Part shown: positions 1 to 10,171 of the stretch, piece by piece
How positions within the stretch are numbered: the stretch's first letter is position 1
Layout of the letters: each line of letters starts with the position of its first letter
Origin: Halomonas aestuarii
Lineage (GTDB): Bacteria > Pseudomonadota > Gammaproteobacteria > Pseudomonadales > Halomonadaceae
DNA: 64,000 nt
Direction: 5' to 3'
Assembly: GCF_001886615.1 (NCBI RefSeq)
Contig: NZ_CP018139.1
Coordinates: forward strand, 620,001-684,000
Notes under the pieces: generated by a model
The model's database searches: none
The model's input: the letters and a program-made list of their open reading frames with translations, nothing else
What the model was told of the DNA's origin: nothing
Position numbers and translations under genes: made by a program

Positions 1-527
<527 letters not shown>

Positions 528-605
528 TTACCCACAATCACTTTATAGCATAACCTGCCAGGGCCGGCACAACCGCGACCCGGCGCCCGAATGACCCGCG
601 GGAAT

Positions 606-634
606 TTGCCAGCACTCCCGACGACCGCTAACAT
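606..634 (+). promoter_or_regulatory. candidate sigma-70 promoter of trxA
   Basis: TTGCCA (606-611) and TAACAT (629-634) are separated by exactly 17 bp, 70 bp upstream of the trxA start. The -35 matches 5 of 6 consensus positions and the -10 matches 4 of 6. This is prediction by eye only. Confidence 0.4.
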
Positions 635-703
635 CGTCCGACCGGGCGTGCCCTGCGCGCCCCACCATCCGCTCGATGTAGCGCAACGAAACTGGAGAAT
701 CAC

Positions 704-1027
704 ATGGCCAACAACGTCGATGTCACCAATGCCAACTTCGAGCAGGAAGTCCTGAAGGCGGATGCGCCGGTACTGCTGAAGTTCTGGGCCCCGTGGTGCG
801 GTCCGTGCAAGGTGATGGCACCGGTGGTCGACGAGGTCGCCGAGGAGCGCGACGGCAACCTCAAGGTCGTCAGCATCAATGTGGACGACGCCCCGGAAAT
901 CGCCGCCGAGCAGGGGGTGCGCGGTGTGCCCACCGTCATGCTGTTCAAGTCCGGCACCAAGGTCGCCTCCCTGGTCGGTGCCCAGTCCAAGTCGCAGCTG
1001 ACCCAGTTCATCGAACAGAACGCCTGA
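704..1027 (+). CDS. trxA: thioredoxin 1
   Basis: Small cytoplasmic dithiol oxidoreductase that reduces disulfides in ribonucleotide reductase, PAPS reductase and other targets, itself reduced by thioredoxin reductase. The 107-residue protein has the usual length, the active site WCGPC at residues 31-35, the buried Asp (KADAPVLL region) and the cis-proline segment RGVPT. A GGAG ribosome-binding site lies about 8 bp before the ATG. The gene is monocistronic, followed by a perfect 13-bp-stem hairpin. It lies divergent to cysB, which fits the sulfur-reduction theme because PAPS reductase uses thioredoxin, although that functional link is inference. Confidence 0.97.
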   Translation: MANNVDVTNANFEQEVLKADAPVLLKFWAPWCGPCKVMAPVVDEVAEERDGNLKVVSINVDDAPEIAAEQGVRGVPTVMLFKSGTKVASLVGAQSKSQLTQFIEQNA

Positions 1028-1048
1028 TCAGGCGCTGTTCCGACGCCT

Positions 1049-1083
1049 CGTCGCCCCGGCCACGGCCGGGGCGACGTCGTTTC
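1049..1083 (+). terminator. intrinsic terminator after trxA
   Basis: A perfect 13-bp inverted repeat (1049-1061 with 1064-1076) with a 2-nt centre is followed by TCGTTT. It sits between the convergent trxA and AI-2E family genes and may stop both. Confidence 0.7.
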
Positions 1084-1088
1084 GGCCC

Positions 1089-2192
1089 CTACTCCTCGCC
1101 CTCGTCGTTGCGTTCCGAGATCGGCCGGTCGGCCTGGTCGAGCGGCGACCCGACCGCCGGGCCCAGCAGGTGGGCGATCCAGCGGGTCTGCGGATGACTG
1201 TCCAGGGCGATCTTCAGGGTCATGGTCAGCACCACCGAGAGCAGCATGCCCGCGGCGCCGAAGACCCAGCCCCAGACCACCAGGGAGAGGAAGGCCACCG
1301 AGGTGGAGAGCCCCAGGGCACGCCCCATGACCCTGGGCTCGATGATGTTCCCCATCACGAAGTTCACGCCCAGGTAGGCCGCGGAGAGGACCAGGGCGTC
1401 GAACAGCCCGCCCTGCGGGGAGACCAGCAGCAGCAGGACCGGCGGCACAGCCGCGATGGCCGAGCCGATGTTGGGGATGTAGTTCAGCGCAAAGGCAAGC
1501 ACCGCCCACAGCAGGGGGAACTCCACCCCCAGCAGCTTGCAGGAGAGCCAGATCAGGGCACCCGTCGCCAGGCTGATCAGCGTCTTCACGGCCAGATAGC
1601 GCTTGAGCGTGCGGCTGAACTCGCTGAAGCGCCTGAGGCTCGGGGCCGGGTTGACCAGGGCGCGCGAGATCTTGTCCCGGAAGTTCAGGGTCTCGAAGAG
1701 CAGGAAGATCACCAGCAGCGCCACGACGACGCTCTGCATCATCAGGTTGCCCACCTGGCCGATCAGCGCGGGGATCCAGTTGCTGAACTTGTCGGCATCC
1801 AGCAGTTCCGCCAGCCGGTCGGTGTCGATGGCCAGGCCCACGGCGGAGAGCCCGTCGAGCAGCCCCAGGTAGTACTGATAGAGCTTCTGCTCGATGCCCG
1901 GCAGCGCGTCGATGAAGGTATCGAAGCTGTTGACCAGCAGCACCCCGAGCAAGGAGAGGAAGCCGCCGATCACCACCAGGGTCAGCCACACCGATAGGCG
2001 CAGGCTCAGGCCGAGGCGATTGAGCCACTGCACCGGCGCCGTGCAGATCACGGCGATGAAGAGCGACAGCAGCAGGGGCACCAGCAGGCTGGCGCCCGCT
2101 CGCATGCCGGCCACGATCACCACCAGGGCCGCCAGGGCCAGGGTCAGGTTGAGGGGGATGTTCTGCTGCTCGCTGTCAGGAGGGTGGGGCAT
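1089..2192 (-). CDS. AI-2E family transporter (PerM/YdgG-type permease)
   Basis: Integral membrane protein of the AI-2E transporter family (PF01594), which includes TqsA, PerM and some Na+/H+ antiporters. About 367 residues with seven to eight hydrophobic segments: two near the N-terminus (LALAALVVIVAG, LLVPLLLSLFIAVI), one before a soluble loop with LPGIEQKLYQYYLGLL, and a cluster in the C-terminal half including the family segment ALNYIPNIGSAIAAVPPVLL. I place the start at the ATG at 2192; an in-frame GTG at 2237 would add 15 residues, but neither has a strong ribosome-binding site. The substrate cannot be told from sequence. In a halophile an ion-transport role is possible, but this is inference. 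Confidence 0.85.
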   Translation of the reverse strand: MPHPPDSEQQNIPLNLTLALAALVVIVAGMRAGASLLVPLLLSLFIAVICTAPVQWLNRLGLSLRLSVWLTLVVIGGFLSLLGVLLVNSFDTFIDALPGIEQKLYQYYLGLLDGLSAVGLAIDTDRLAELLDADKFSNWIPALIGQVGNLMMQSVVVALLVIFLLFETLNFRDKISRALVNPAPSLRRFSEFSRTLKRYLAVKTLISLATGALIWLSCKLLGVEFPLLWAVLAFALNYIPNIGSAIAAVPPVLLLLVSPQGGLFDALVLSAAYLGVNFVMGNIIEPRVMGRALGLSTSVAFLSLVVWGWVFGAAGMLLSVVLTMTLKIALDSHPQTRWIAHLLGPAVGSPLDQADRPISERNDEGEE

Positions 2193-2328
2193 GCCCGGTC
2201 TCACGGCCGTTGATGTCCGCTCATGATGCCGGGACACGGATCAATTGCAAGGTACCGGAACCATCCTCGACCGTCGGGCTCGAAGGCGGGTGTCCGCCAG
2301 GCGACAAACAAGGAACAAGGAGAGCCCC

Positions 2329-3108
2329 ATGCCACACGCCCGCCCCCTGCGCCCGCTGCTCGTCCCGGCCCTGGCCGCACTGATGTCGATGGCCGCGCCG
2401 CCGACGATGTCCGGCGCCCTGGCCGCGGAGTTGCCCCACCGCCTGGATGTCCAGGCCGAGGCCGAACTGCAGGTCGTGCCGGACCGCGCCACCCTCAATG
2501 CCCGCCTCTGGGAACACACCCCGGCCGTTGCCCGGGAGGACGACGTCGACCGGGACGCCGGTGCCCTGCGCGAGGCGCGCGAACGCCTGGAGACCCGCGC
2601 GGCCGACCTGATCCGACATCTGGAAGCGCAGGGCGTGGAGCGCGAGTCGATCACCGCCGGCTCGCTGCAGGTGCAGCCGCAGCACCTGCCAGCCCTGCGG
2701 GGTAACAACGGCGAACGAGAGGACCGGGTACGCACCCGCCTCGAGCGTCCCCTGCGCATCGAGGTCGATGATCTCGCGCGACTGCCGGGGCTGCTAGACG
2801 CCTTGACCGAGGCCGGCGTGAATGCCCTGGACGGCGTCAGCTACGACCTGGCCGACCGAGACGCCGCCACCGACAGGGCGCTGGTCAAGGCACTGGAGAA
2901 GGCTCGCCACAAGGCCGACCTTATGGCCGAAACCCTGGGCGTCGCCCTGGGCGAGGTGATCGCCGTGAGCGAGACCCGCTCGCCGGTGTTCCAGCCGCGG
3001 ATGATGGCCATGAGTGCCGACACCATGGAGAGGGCCCCCGCGGCGGAGTACCGCCCGGGCACCATCACCATCGATGCCGGGGTCAGCGTCAGCTGGGCGA
3101 TCGAGTAG
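2329..3108 (+). CDS. SIMPL (DUF541) domain periplasmic protein
   Basis: 259-residue exported protein of the SIMPL/DUF541 family (PF04402), like E. coli YggE, whose role is poorly defined and has been tied to oxidative-stress tolerance. An N-terminal signal peptide (about residues 1-32, ending near ALAAE) precedes the domain. Family features include VQAEAELQVVPDRATL at the start, SLQVQPQH in the middle, ALVKALEKARHKADLMAETLGV and the C-terminal ITIDAGVSVSWAI. The ATG at 2329 is chosen because AAGGAGAG lies 7 bp upstream; an in-frame ATG at 2245 has no such site and would spoil the signal peptide. It is divergent to the permease gene and convergent with serS. Confidence 0.87.
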   Translation: MPHARPLRPLLVPALAALMSMAAPPTMSGALAAELPHRLDVQAEAELQVVPDRATLNARLWEHTPAVAREDDVDRDAGALREARERLETRAADLIRHLEAQGVERESITAGSLQVQPQHLPALRGNNGEREDRVRTRLERPLRIEVDDLARLPGLLDALTEAGVNALDGVSYDLADRDAATDRALVKALEKARHKADLMAETLGVALGEVIAVSETRSPVFQPRMMAMSADTMERAPAAEYRPGTITIDAGVSVSWAIE

Positions 3109-3123
3109 CGCCGCGCCAGACGC

Positions 3124-4458
<1,335 letters not shown>

Positions 4459-4608
4459 TCAGGCGGCCCATTGTAGGCAAAAGGCGGCAGGAGCGCCACG
4501 CGGCGGGGCCCGCGGGGTGCGCGGCACCGCCCTGTCGCGGTAGAGTAGGCCCATCCCCTCTTCTCCGCCCGACCCCGTCGCGGCGGCACCACGATTGAAC
4601 ACGACACC

Positions 4609-7600
4609 ATGATCGCACGCTTGGACACCGCTGACGCCAGCACCCTGCCGGGCCCCGACGCCCACTACCTGCGTTTCCTGGAGGCCCTGGAGGCCGAGGG
4701 CTTCGAGGGCGAGATCACCCCGGACCATGCCACCCGCACGGTGCTCGCCACCGACAATTCCATCTACCAGCGCCTGCCCCAGGCAGTGCTCAGCCCGCGG
4801 CACGGCGCCGACCTCGAGCGCCTCGCCCGCCTGGCCGGGCGCGAGGAGCACCGTGGGGTGGTCCTCGCGCCGCGCGGCGGCGGCACCGGCACCAACGGCC
4901 AGTCGCTCACCGACGGCCTGGTGGTGGACGTCTCGCGGCACATGAACGCGATCCTCGACATCGACGCCGAGAAGCGCCGGGTGCGCGTCCAGGCCGGGGT
5001 GGTCAAGGACCAGCTCAACGCCGCCCTGAAGCCCCATGGGCTCTTCTTCGCCCCGGACCTCTCGACCTCCAACCGCGCCACCATCGGCGGCATGATCTCC
5101 ACCGACGCCAGCGGCCAGGGCAGCTGCGAGTACGGCAAGACCCGCGACCACGTGCTCGAGCTCGAGACCGTGCTGCTCGGCGGCGAGCGGCTGGTCAGCC
5201 GACCGGTGACAGACGATGAGCTCGGGCCGCTGTGCGAGCGCGACGACGTGACGGGGGCCGCCTATCGCACCGCCCGGGAGATCATCGACACCCAGAGCGC
5301 GCTGATCGACGCCACCTTCCCGCCGCTCAACCGTTGCCTGACCGGCTACGACCTGGCGCACCTGAGGGACGGAGAGGGTCGCCTGGACCTCAACAGCCTG
5401 CTGTGCGGCTCCGAGGGGTCGCTCGGCCTGCTCGACGAGGCGGTGCTCAACGTGCTGCCGATCCCGCGGCACTCGACCCTGGTCAACGTGCGCTATGCGG
5501 GTTTCATGGAGGCCCTGCGCGACGCCAAGGCCCTGATGGGAAGCGATTCGACGCCCACCTCCATAGAGACGGTGGACGACACCGTGCTGCTGCTGGCCAT
5601 GGAGGACTTCGTCTGGGACAGCGTCGCCGAGTTCTTTCCGGCCGGCGACACCCCGGTGCGCGGCATCAACCTCATCGAGTTCAACGACGACGACCCCGGG
5701 CGCCTGGCCGAGCGGGTCGACGCCTTCTGCCGCCACCTGGAGCAGGATGCCACCGTCGAGCGGCTCGGCTACACCCTGGCCGAGGGCCGCAACGCGATCC
5801 AGCGGGTCTACGGCATGCGCAAGCGCGCCGTGGGACTCCTAGGCAACGCCCGCGGCGAGAAGCGCCCGATCCCCTTCGTCGAGGACACCGCGGTGCCCCC
5901 CGAGCACCTGGCGGACTTCATCGCCGAGTTCCGCGCCGCCCTCGACGCCCGAGGCCTCTCGTACGGCATGTTCGGCCATGTGGATGCCGGGGTGCTCCAC
6001 GTACGTCCGGCCATCGACATGAAGGACCCCGAGCAGGAACGGCTGATCCGCGAGGTCTCCGACGAGGTCGTCGAGCTCACCCGGCGCTATGGCGGCCTGC
6101 TCTGGGGCGAGCACGGCAAGGGCGTGCGCTCGGAGTACTCGCCGGCCTTCTTCGGCGAGCTTTACCCCAGCCTGCAGCGGGTCAAGGCGGCCTTCGATCC
6201 CCACAACCAGCTCAATCCCGGCAAGATCGCGACGCCCTTCGGCAGTCACCCTGATCAGTCCTTCCACGACGACGGGGAATCGGGGGCAGGTCGCAGCGAA
6301 GGTCATTTGCCAGGGAGGGCAAATGTAGCGCCCAAGGAGGGGTTCACATCGCCTTCGCGATGGTCCGGCACCCCGGGGCCCTCCCCCGATAGCACGGGTG
6401 CGGGAGGCGTTGCCACATCCGAGGCGACCAAGGCCAAACCGGTCAAGTTCGTGGATCCCGGCCTGCTGGCCATCGACGGGGTGCCCACCCGCGGCCAGCT
6501 CGACCGCACCATCGACGAGCGGGTATGGCAGTCCCACGCCGCCACCGTCTACTGCAACGGCAACGGCGCCTGCTACAACTACGACCCAAACGACGCCATG
6601 TGCCCCTCCTGGAAGGCCACCCGCGACCGCGTCCACTCGCCCAAGGGGCGCGCGAGCCTGATCCGCGAGTGGCTGCGCCTGCAGGGCGAGGCCGGCATCG
6701 ACCCGGTGGAGGAGTCCCGCCGGCAGCGGGCCGAGGGCGCCTGGGGGTTCGTCAAGCGCTTCCCCCGCCGCGCCCTCAACACCTGGCGCCGGGGCCGGGA
6801 AGCCGACTTCTCCCATCAGGTCTACGACGCCATGGCCGGGTGTCTGGCCTGCAAATCCTGCGCCGGCCAATGCCCGGTGAAGATCAACGTGCCGGACTCC
6901 CGCTCGCGCTTCCTCGAGGCCTACCATGGCCGCTACCTGCGCCCGCTGCGGGACTACCTGGTGGGCGGCATGGAGTTCCTGCTGCCCACGCTCTCCCGCG
7001 TTGCCCCGCTCTACAACGCCGCCCTGGGCAACCGCCTGGTCGACCGGCTGCTGGCCGGCCCGATCGGCCTGGTGGACAGCCCCCGGCTCTCCCGCGCCAG
7101 CCTCAAGAAGCAGCTCGCCGCCTGGGGCGTGGCGGAGGCCACGCCGACCTCGCTCGGCCTGCTCACCGAGGCCCAGAAGGCCAGGAGCGTGGTGCTCGTC
7201 CAGGACGCCTTCACCAGCCACTTCGAGGCGCGGCTGGTCATGGACATCGTCGAGCTGCTCTCGAGGCTGGACGTGCGGGTCTTCGTGGCGCCCTTCGCGC
7301 CCAACGGCAAGCCCCTGGACGTCCAGGGCTTCCAGGGGGCGTTCTCGCGCACCGCCGAGCGGCAGGCCCGTCGCCTGACGACGCTGGCCCGATTCGGGGT
7401 GCCCCTGGTCGGCATCGACCCGGCCATGACCCTGACCTACCGCCAGGAGTACGTGAAGGCGCTGGGGCCTGACGCGGTACCCGAGGTGCTGATGCTGCAG
7501 GAGTGGCTGGTGACCCAGTCATCCACCCTGGCGGCTCGCCTCGCCCCCGCGGGCCTCGACGTCGAGGACCCAGGCTACCGGCTGCTCTCCCACTGCACCG

Positions 7601-7908
7601 AGAAGACCAACGCCGCGGGCAGCCCCCGGGCCTGGCAGCAGTTGTTCGCCGCCTTCGGCCTGGACCTCGAGCTGGTCGCCACCGGCTGCTGCGGCATGTC
7701 CGGCACCTACGGCCACGAGGCGCGCAACCTCGAGACCTCCCGGACCATCTACGCCCAGTCCTGGCAGCCGCTGGTGGAAGATGCGGCCAACCGCGGAAGG
7801 CTGCTCGCCACCGGCTACTCCTGTCGCACCCAGGCCAGGCGGTTCTCGGACCAGGCCCTGCCCCACCCGCTGCAGGCCCTGCTCGAGACCCTGCGCCGCG
7901 CCGGCTGA
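4609..7908 (+). CDS. ydiJ: D-2-hydroxyglutarate dehydrogenase, YdiJ-type FAD/4Fe-4S oxidoreductase
   Basis: Large flavin and iron-sulfur enzyme that oxidises D-2-hydroxyglutarate to 2-oxoglutarate, recycling the by-product of SerA. The N-terminal FAD-binding PCMH domain has VLAPRGGGTGTNGQSL (about residues 84-99) and SNRATIGGMISTDASGQGS. The FAD-oxidase C-terminal domain ends near PHNQLNPGKIATPFGS (residue 546). Next come the iron-sulfur motifs CNGNGACYNYDPNDAMCP and CLACKSCAGQCPV, then two CCG-type segments (SHCTEKTN, ATGCCGMSGTYGHE). At 1099 residues it is about 80 longer than E. coli YdiJ (about 1018). Most of the excess is a Gly/Ser/Pro-rich insertion at about residues 547-611, reported separately. 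The start ATG at 4609 has only weak upstream purines. Confidence 0.9.
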   Translation: MIARLDTADASTLPGPDAHYLRFLEALEAEGFEGEITPDHATRTVLATDNSIYQRLPQAVLSPRHGADLERLARLAGREEHRGVVLAPRGGGTGTNGQSLTDGLVVDVSRHMNAILDIDAEKRRVRVQAGVVKDQLNAALKPHGLFFAPDLSTSNRATIGGMISTDASGQGSCEYGKTRDHVLELETVLLGGERLVSRPVTDDELGPLCERDDVTGAAYRTAREIIDTQSALIDATFPPLNRCLTGYDLAHLRDGEGRLDLNSLLCGSEGSLGLLDEAVLNVLPIPRHSTLVNVRYAGFMEALRDAKALMGSDSTPTSIETVDDTVLLLAMEDFVWDSVAEFFPAGDTPVRGINLIEFNDDDPGRLAERVDAFCRHLEQDATVERLGYTLAEGRNAIQRVYGMRKRAVGLLGNARGEKRPIPFVEDTAVPPEHLADFIAEFRAALDARGLSYGMFGHVDAGVLHVRPAIDMKDPEQERLIREVSDEVVELTRRYGGLLWGEHGKGVRSEYSPAFFGELYPSLQRVKAAFDPHNQLNPGKIATPFGSHPDQSFHDDGESGAGRSEGHLPGRANVAPKEGFTSPSRWSGTPGPSPDSTGAGGVATSEATKAKPVKFVDPGLLAIDGVPTRGQLDRTIDERVWQSHAATVYCNGNGACYNYDPNDAMCPSWKATRDRVHSPKGRASLIREWLRLQGEAGIDPVEESRRQRAEGAWGFVKRFPRRALNTWRRGREADFSHQVYDAMAGCLACKSCAGQCPVKINVPDSRSRFLEAYHGRYLRPLRDYLVGGMEFLLPTLSRVAPLYNAALGNRLVDRLLAGPIGLVDSPRLSRASLKKQLAAWGVAEATPTSLGLLTEAQKARSVVLVQDAFTSHFEARLVMDIVELLSRLDVRVFVAPFAPNGKPLDVQGFQGAFSRTAERQARRLTTLARFGVPLVGIDPAMTLTYRQEYVKALGPDAVPEVLMLQEWLVTQSSTLAARLAPAGLDVEDPGYRLLSHCTEKTNAAGSPRAWQQLFAAFGLDLELVATGCCGMSGTYGHEARNLETSRTIYAQSWQPLVEDAANRGRLLATGYSCRTQARRFSDQALPHPLQALLETLRRAG
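6304..6362. repeat. pair of REP-like hairpins inside ydiJ
   Basis: Two perfect inverted repeats lie 21 bp apart inside the reading frame. The first is CATTTGCC/GGCAAATG (6304-6311 with 6318-6325, 6-nt loop). The second is CATCGC/GCGATG with a CTTC loop (6347-6362). They fall in the stretch absent from E. coli YdiJ. The arrangement resembles extragenic palindromes that have invaded a linker, but I cannot search for other copies of it. Confidence 0.45.
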
Positions 7909-7919
7909 GCCGACCACCA

Positions 7920-7949
7920 GCGCCCACCGGCGATGCGGCCGGTGGGCGC
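7920..7949 (+). terminator. hairpin between ydiJ and the DUF2905 gene
   Basis: A 12-bp perfect stem (7920-7931 with 7938-7949) with a 6-nt loop lies just after the ydiJ stop. No T-tract follows, so it may be an attenuating or RNA-stabilising hairpin rather than a full terminator. Confidence 0.35.
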
Positions 7950-7987
7950 CGAGTCGCGCGGACACCGCGCGAGCAGGAGGCGCATCC

Positions 7988-8188
7988 ATGAACCGCACCC
8001 TGATCCTCGTCGGCCTGCTGATCGTCGCCATCGGCCTGCTCTGGCCCTGGCTGTCGAGGCTGCCCTTCGGTCACCTGCCCGGCGACATCGTGATCCGCCG
8101 CGAGCATGTCACCGTCTACGTCCCGATCACCACCATGATCCTGGTCAGCCTGGTGGTCTCGGCGCTCCTGTGGCTGTTCCAGCGCTGA
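7988..8188 (+). CDS. DUF2905 family small membrane protein
   Basis: 66-residue protein with two predicted transmembrane helices, ILVGLLIVAIGLLWPWL (about residues 5-21) and PITTMILVSLVVSALLWLF (about 46-64). Between them lies the family signature LPGDIVIRREHVTVYVPI, which places it in DUF2905 (PF11146), a widespread family of unknown function. The start at 7988 is supported by GCAGGAGG 8 bp upstream. It follows ydiJ in the same direction across an 80-bp gap that holds a hairpin. Confidence 0.85.
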   Translation: MNRTLILVGLLIVAIGLLWPWLSRLPFGHLPGDIVIRREHVTVYVPITTMILVSLVVSALLWLFQR

Positions 8189-8209
8189 CCCGAGGCTCGG
8201 CCGCGGCGA

Positions 8210-8238
8210 TTGTGCGATCCATCGGCGGTGACTAATCT
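8210..8238 (+). promoter_or_regulatory. candidate promoter of the NhaP-like antiporter
   Basis: TTGTGC (8210-8215) and TAATCT (8233-8238) are spaced by 17 bp and lie 30 bp upstream of the antiporter ATG. Each box matches the sigma-70 consensus at 4 of 6 positions. Confidence 0.35.
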
Positions 8239-8267
8239 GCAGACTGCCCCACGCCAGGAAGCTCGCC

Positions 8268-10067
8268 ATGGAAAGCCCCGCCGTCCTGCTCACCGGCATC
8301 GGTCTCCTCTCCCTCGCTTGTCAGTGGCTCGCCTGGCGGCTCAAGGTGCCCGCCATCCTGCCGCTGCTGATCATCGGCATCCTGGTCGGACCGATCACCG
8401 GCCTGCTGGACCCCGACGCCCTCCTCGGCGACCTGCTCTTTCCGCTGGTCTCGCTGGCCGTGGCGGTGATTCTCTTCGAGGGCAGCCTGACCCTGAGCTT
8501 CGCCGAGCTGCGCGGGCACGGCCATACGGTGCGTCGCCTGGTGACATGGGGCGTGCTGATCACGGCCGTGATCAGTGCCATGGCAGCCCGCTGGCTGCTC
8601 GACCTGTCGTGGGGGATGGCCAGCGTGCTCGGTGCCCTGCTGGTGGTCACCGGCCCCACCGTCGTGCTGCCACTGCTCGAGACCCTGCGCGCCAGGCAGT
8701 CCCTGACCCAGATCCTGCGCTGGGAGGGCATCCTCATCGACCCCATCGGCGCCATCGGCGCAGTGCTGGTCTACGAGTACGTGGTGATCGGCGCCTCCGG
8801 GGATGCCTTCACTCACACCCTGGGGCTGTTCGGCCTGACGGCGCTGATCGGCTTCGGCCTGGGGGGCATCGGCGGCTACCTCTGGGGGTGCGTGCTTCGT
8901 CACCACTGGCTGCCTCGCCAGCTGCACAGCTTCGGCACGTTGATGGTCATGCTGACGCTCTATACCCTCTCCAACCAGCTCTTCCACGAGTCCGGCCTGC
9001 TGACCGTCACGGTGATGGGCGTCTGGATGGCCAACATGCAGCGGGTGCCCACCGGGCCCATCGTCGAGTTCAAGGAGACCCTGTCGGTGCTGCTGATCTC
9101 GGGCCTCTTCATCCTGCTTGCCGCGCGGCTCGGCCTCGATCAACTGGCCCTGCTGGGCTGGCCGGCCTGGGCCTATCTGGGGGTGCTGATGCTGGTGGCG
9201 CGTCCGCTGACCGTGTGGCTCTGCACCGCGGGCAGCGGGCTCGACTGGCGGGAGAAGGCGCTGCTGGCCTGGGTCTCGCCAAGGGGCATCGTGGCGGCGG
9301 CGGTGGCCTCGCTGTTCGCCCTCAAGCTCGAGGCCCAGGGCCTGGCGGGCGCCGAGATGCTGGTGCCGGTGACCTTCATGGTGATCATCGCCACGGTGGT
9401 GGTTCAGGGACTACTCTCCCGCCCCCTCGCCGGCGCCCTGGGCGTCACGACCCCGCCGCCGCGAGGGTTCCTGATCCTGGGCGCCAACCCTGTCGCGCGT
9501 GCCATGGGCCAGGCACTGCAGGAGGCTGGCGTCGCCGTGCGTCTCTGTGACCACGACCGGGATGCCCTCGAGGACGCCCGCATGGCCGGACTGCCGACCT
9601 ATTTCGGCAACCCGACCTCGGCGCATGCCCGGGAGCATCTGGAGATGACCGGCCTGGGCCACTTCCTGCCCCTCTCCCCCTACCGCGAACAGAACGACCT
9701 GGCCGCCCTGCACTTCGAGGGAGTGCTGGGGCATGGCAAGGTCTTCCAGCTGGCGGTCGACGGGGAGCGTGACGACGCGAGGGAGCGGCCCCGGCAACTG
9801 GCCGACCTTCCCCGCCTGTTCGGCCAGCAGGTGACCTGGAGCCAGCTGGCGAGCCTGGTGGCCCAGGGGGCGGAGGTGAGAACGACACGTCTGCACCAGG
9901 CCTTCGACTTCGACGCCTATGTCGCGACCCATGCGCATCGCCTGATGCCGCTGTTCTGCATCGATGCCCAGCAGAAGGTCCGCGTCGCCAGCGACCAGTC
10001 TCCGCTCGAACCACAGCCGGGGGAGACCCTGATCAGCCTGGTCTACTCCGACTCTCCCGCCTTCTGA
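8268..10067 (+). CDS. NhaP-like (CPA1) sodium/proton antiporter with C-terminal nucleotide-binding domain
   Basis: Cytoplasmic-membrane monovalent cation/proton antiporter. Residues 1 to about 395 are a hydrophobic domain with roughly 12 helices and Na_H_Exchanger features: LKVPAILPLLIIGILVGP, VAVILFEGSLTLSFAEL, VVTGPTVVLPLLETLR and AWVSPRGIVAAAVASLFAL. Residues about 400-599 start with a Rossmann-like GFLILGANPVARAMGQAL, suggesting a TrkA/RCK-type regulatory domain followed by a soluble tail. The length of 599 residues fits this class. Such antiporters set internal sodium and pH, in keeping with a salt-adapted host. The cation is inferred; potassium/proton exchange is possible. A GGAAG site precedes the ATG. 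Confidence 0.88.
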   Translation: MESPAVLLTGIGLLSLACQWLAWRLKVPAILPLLIIGILVGPITGLLDPDALLGDLLFPLVSLAVAVILFEGSLTLSFAELRGHGHTVRRLVTWGVLITAVISAMAARWLLDLSWGMASVLGALLVVTGPTVVLPLLETLRARQSLTQILRWEGILIDPIGAIGAVLVYEYVVIGASGDAFTHTLGLFGLTALIGFGLGGIGGYLWGCVLRHHWLPRQLHSFGTLMVMLTLYTLSNQLFHESGLLTVTVMGVWMANMQRVPTGPIVEFKETLSVLLISGLFILLAARLGLDQLALLGWPAWAYLGVLMLVARPLTVWLCTAGSGLDWREKALLAWVSPRGIVAAAVASLFALKLEAQGLAGAEMLVPVTFMVIIATVVVQGLLSRPLAGALGVTTPPPRGFLILGANPVARAMGQALQEAGVAVRLCDHDRDALEDARMAGLPTYFGNPTSAHAREHLEMTGLGHFLPLSPYREQNDLAALHFEGVLGHGKVFQLAVDGERDDARERPRQLADLPRLFGQQVTWSQLASLVAQGAEVRTTRLHQAFDFDAYVATHAHRLMPLFCIDAQQKVRVASDQSPLEPQPGETLISLVYSDSPAF

Positions 10068-10171
10068 AGGGACTTGCGTAGACAGAACGTCGACCTGCCG
10101 GCCGGACAAGCTGACTACACTTCGGTCGTGCCCGATGATTGTCCCCCATAACCATAATAAGGGATGAGCTC

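Noticed and set aside
10068..10171. Fur box upstream of the TonB-dependent receptor
   Set aside because: AT-rich pieces such as CATAATAAG exist but no 19-bp Fur-like inverted repeat could be aligned.
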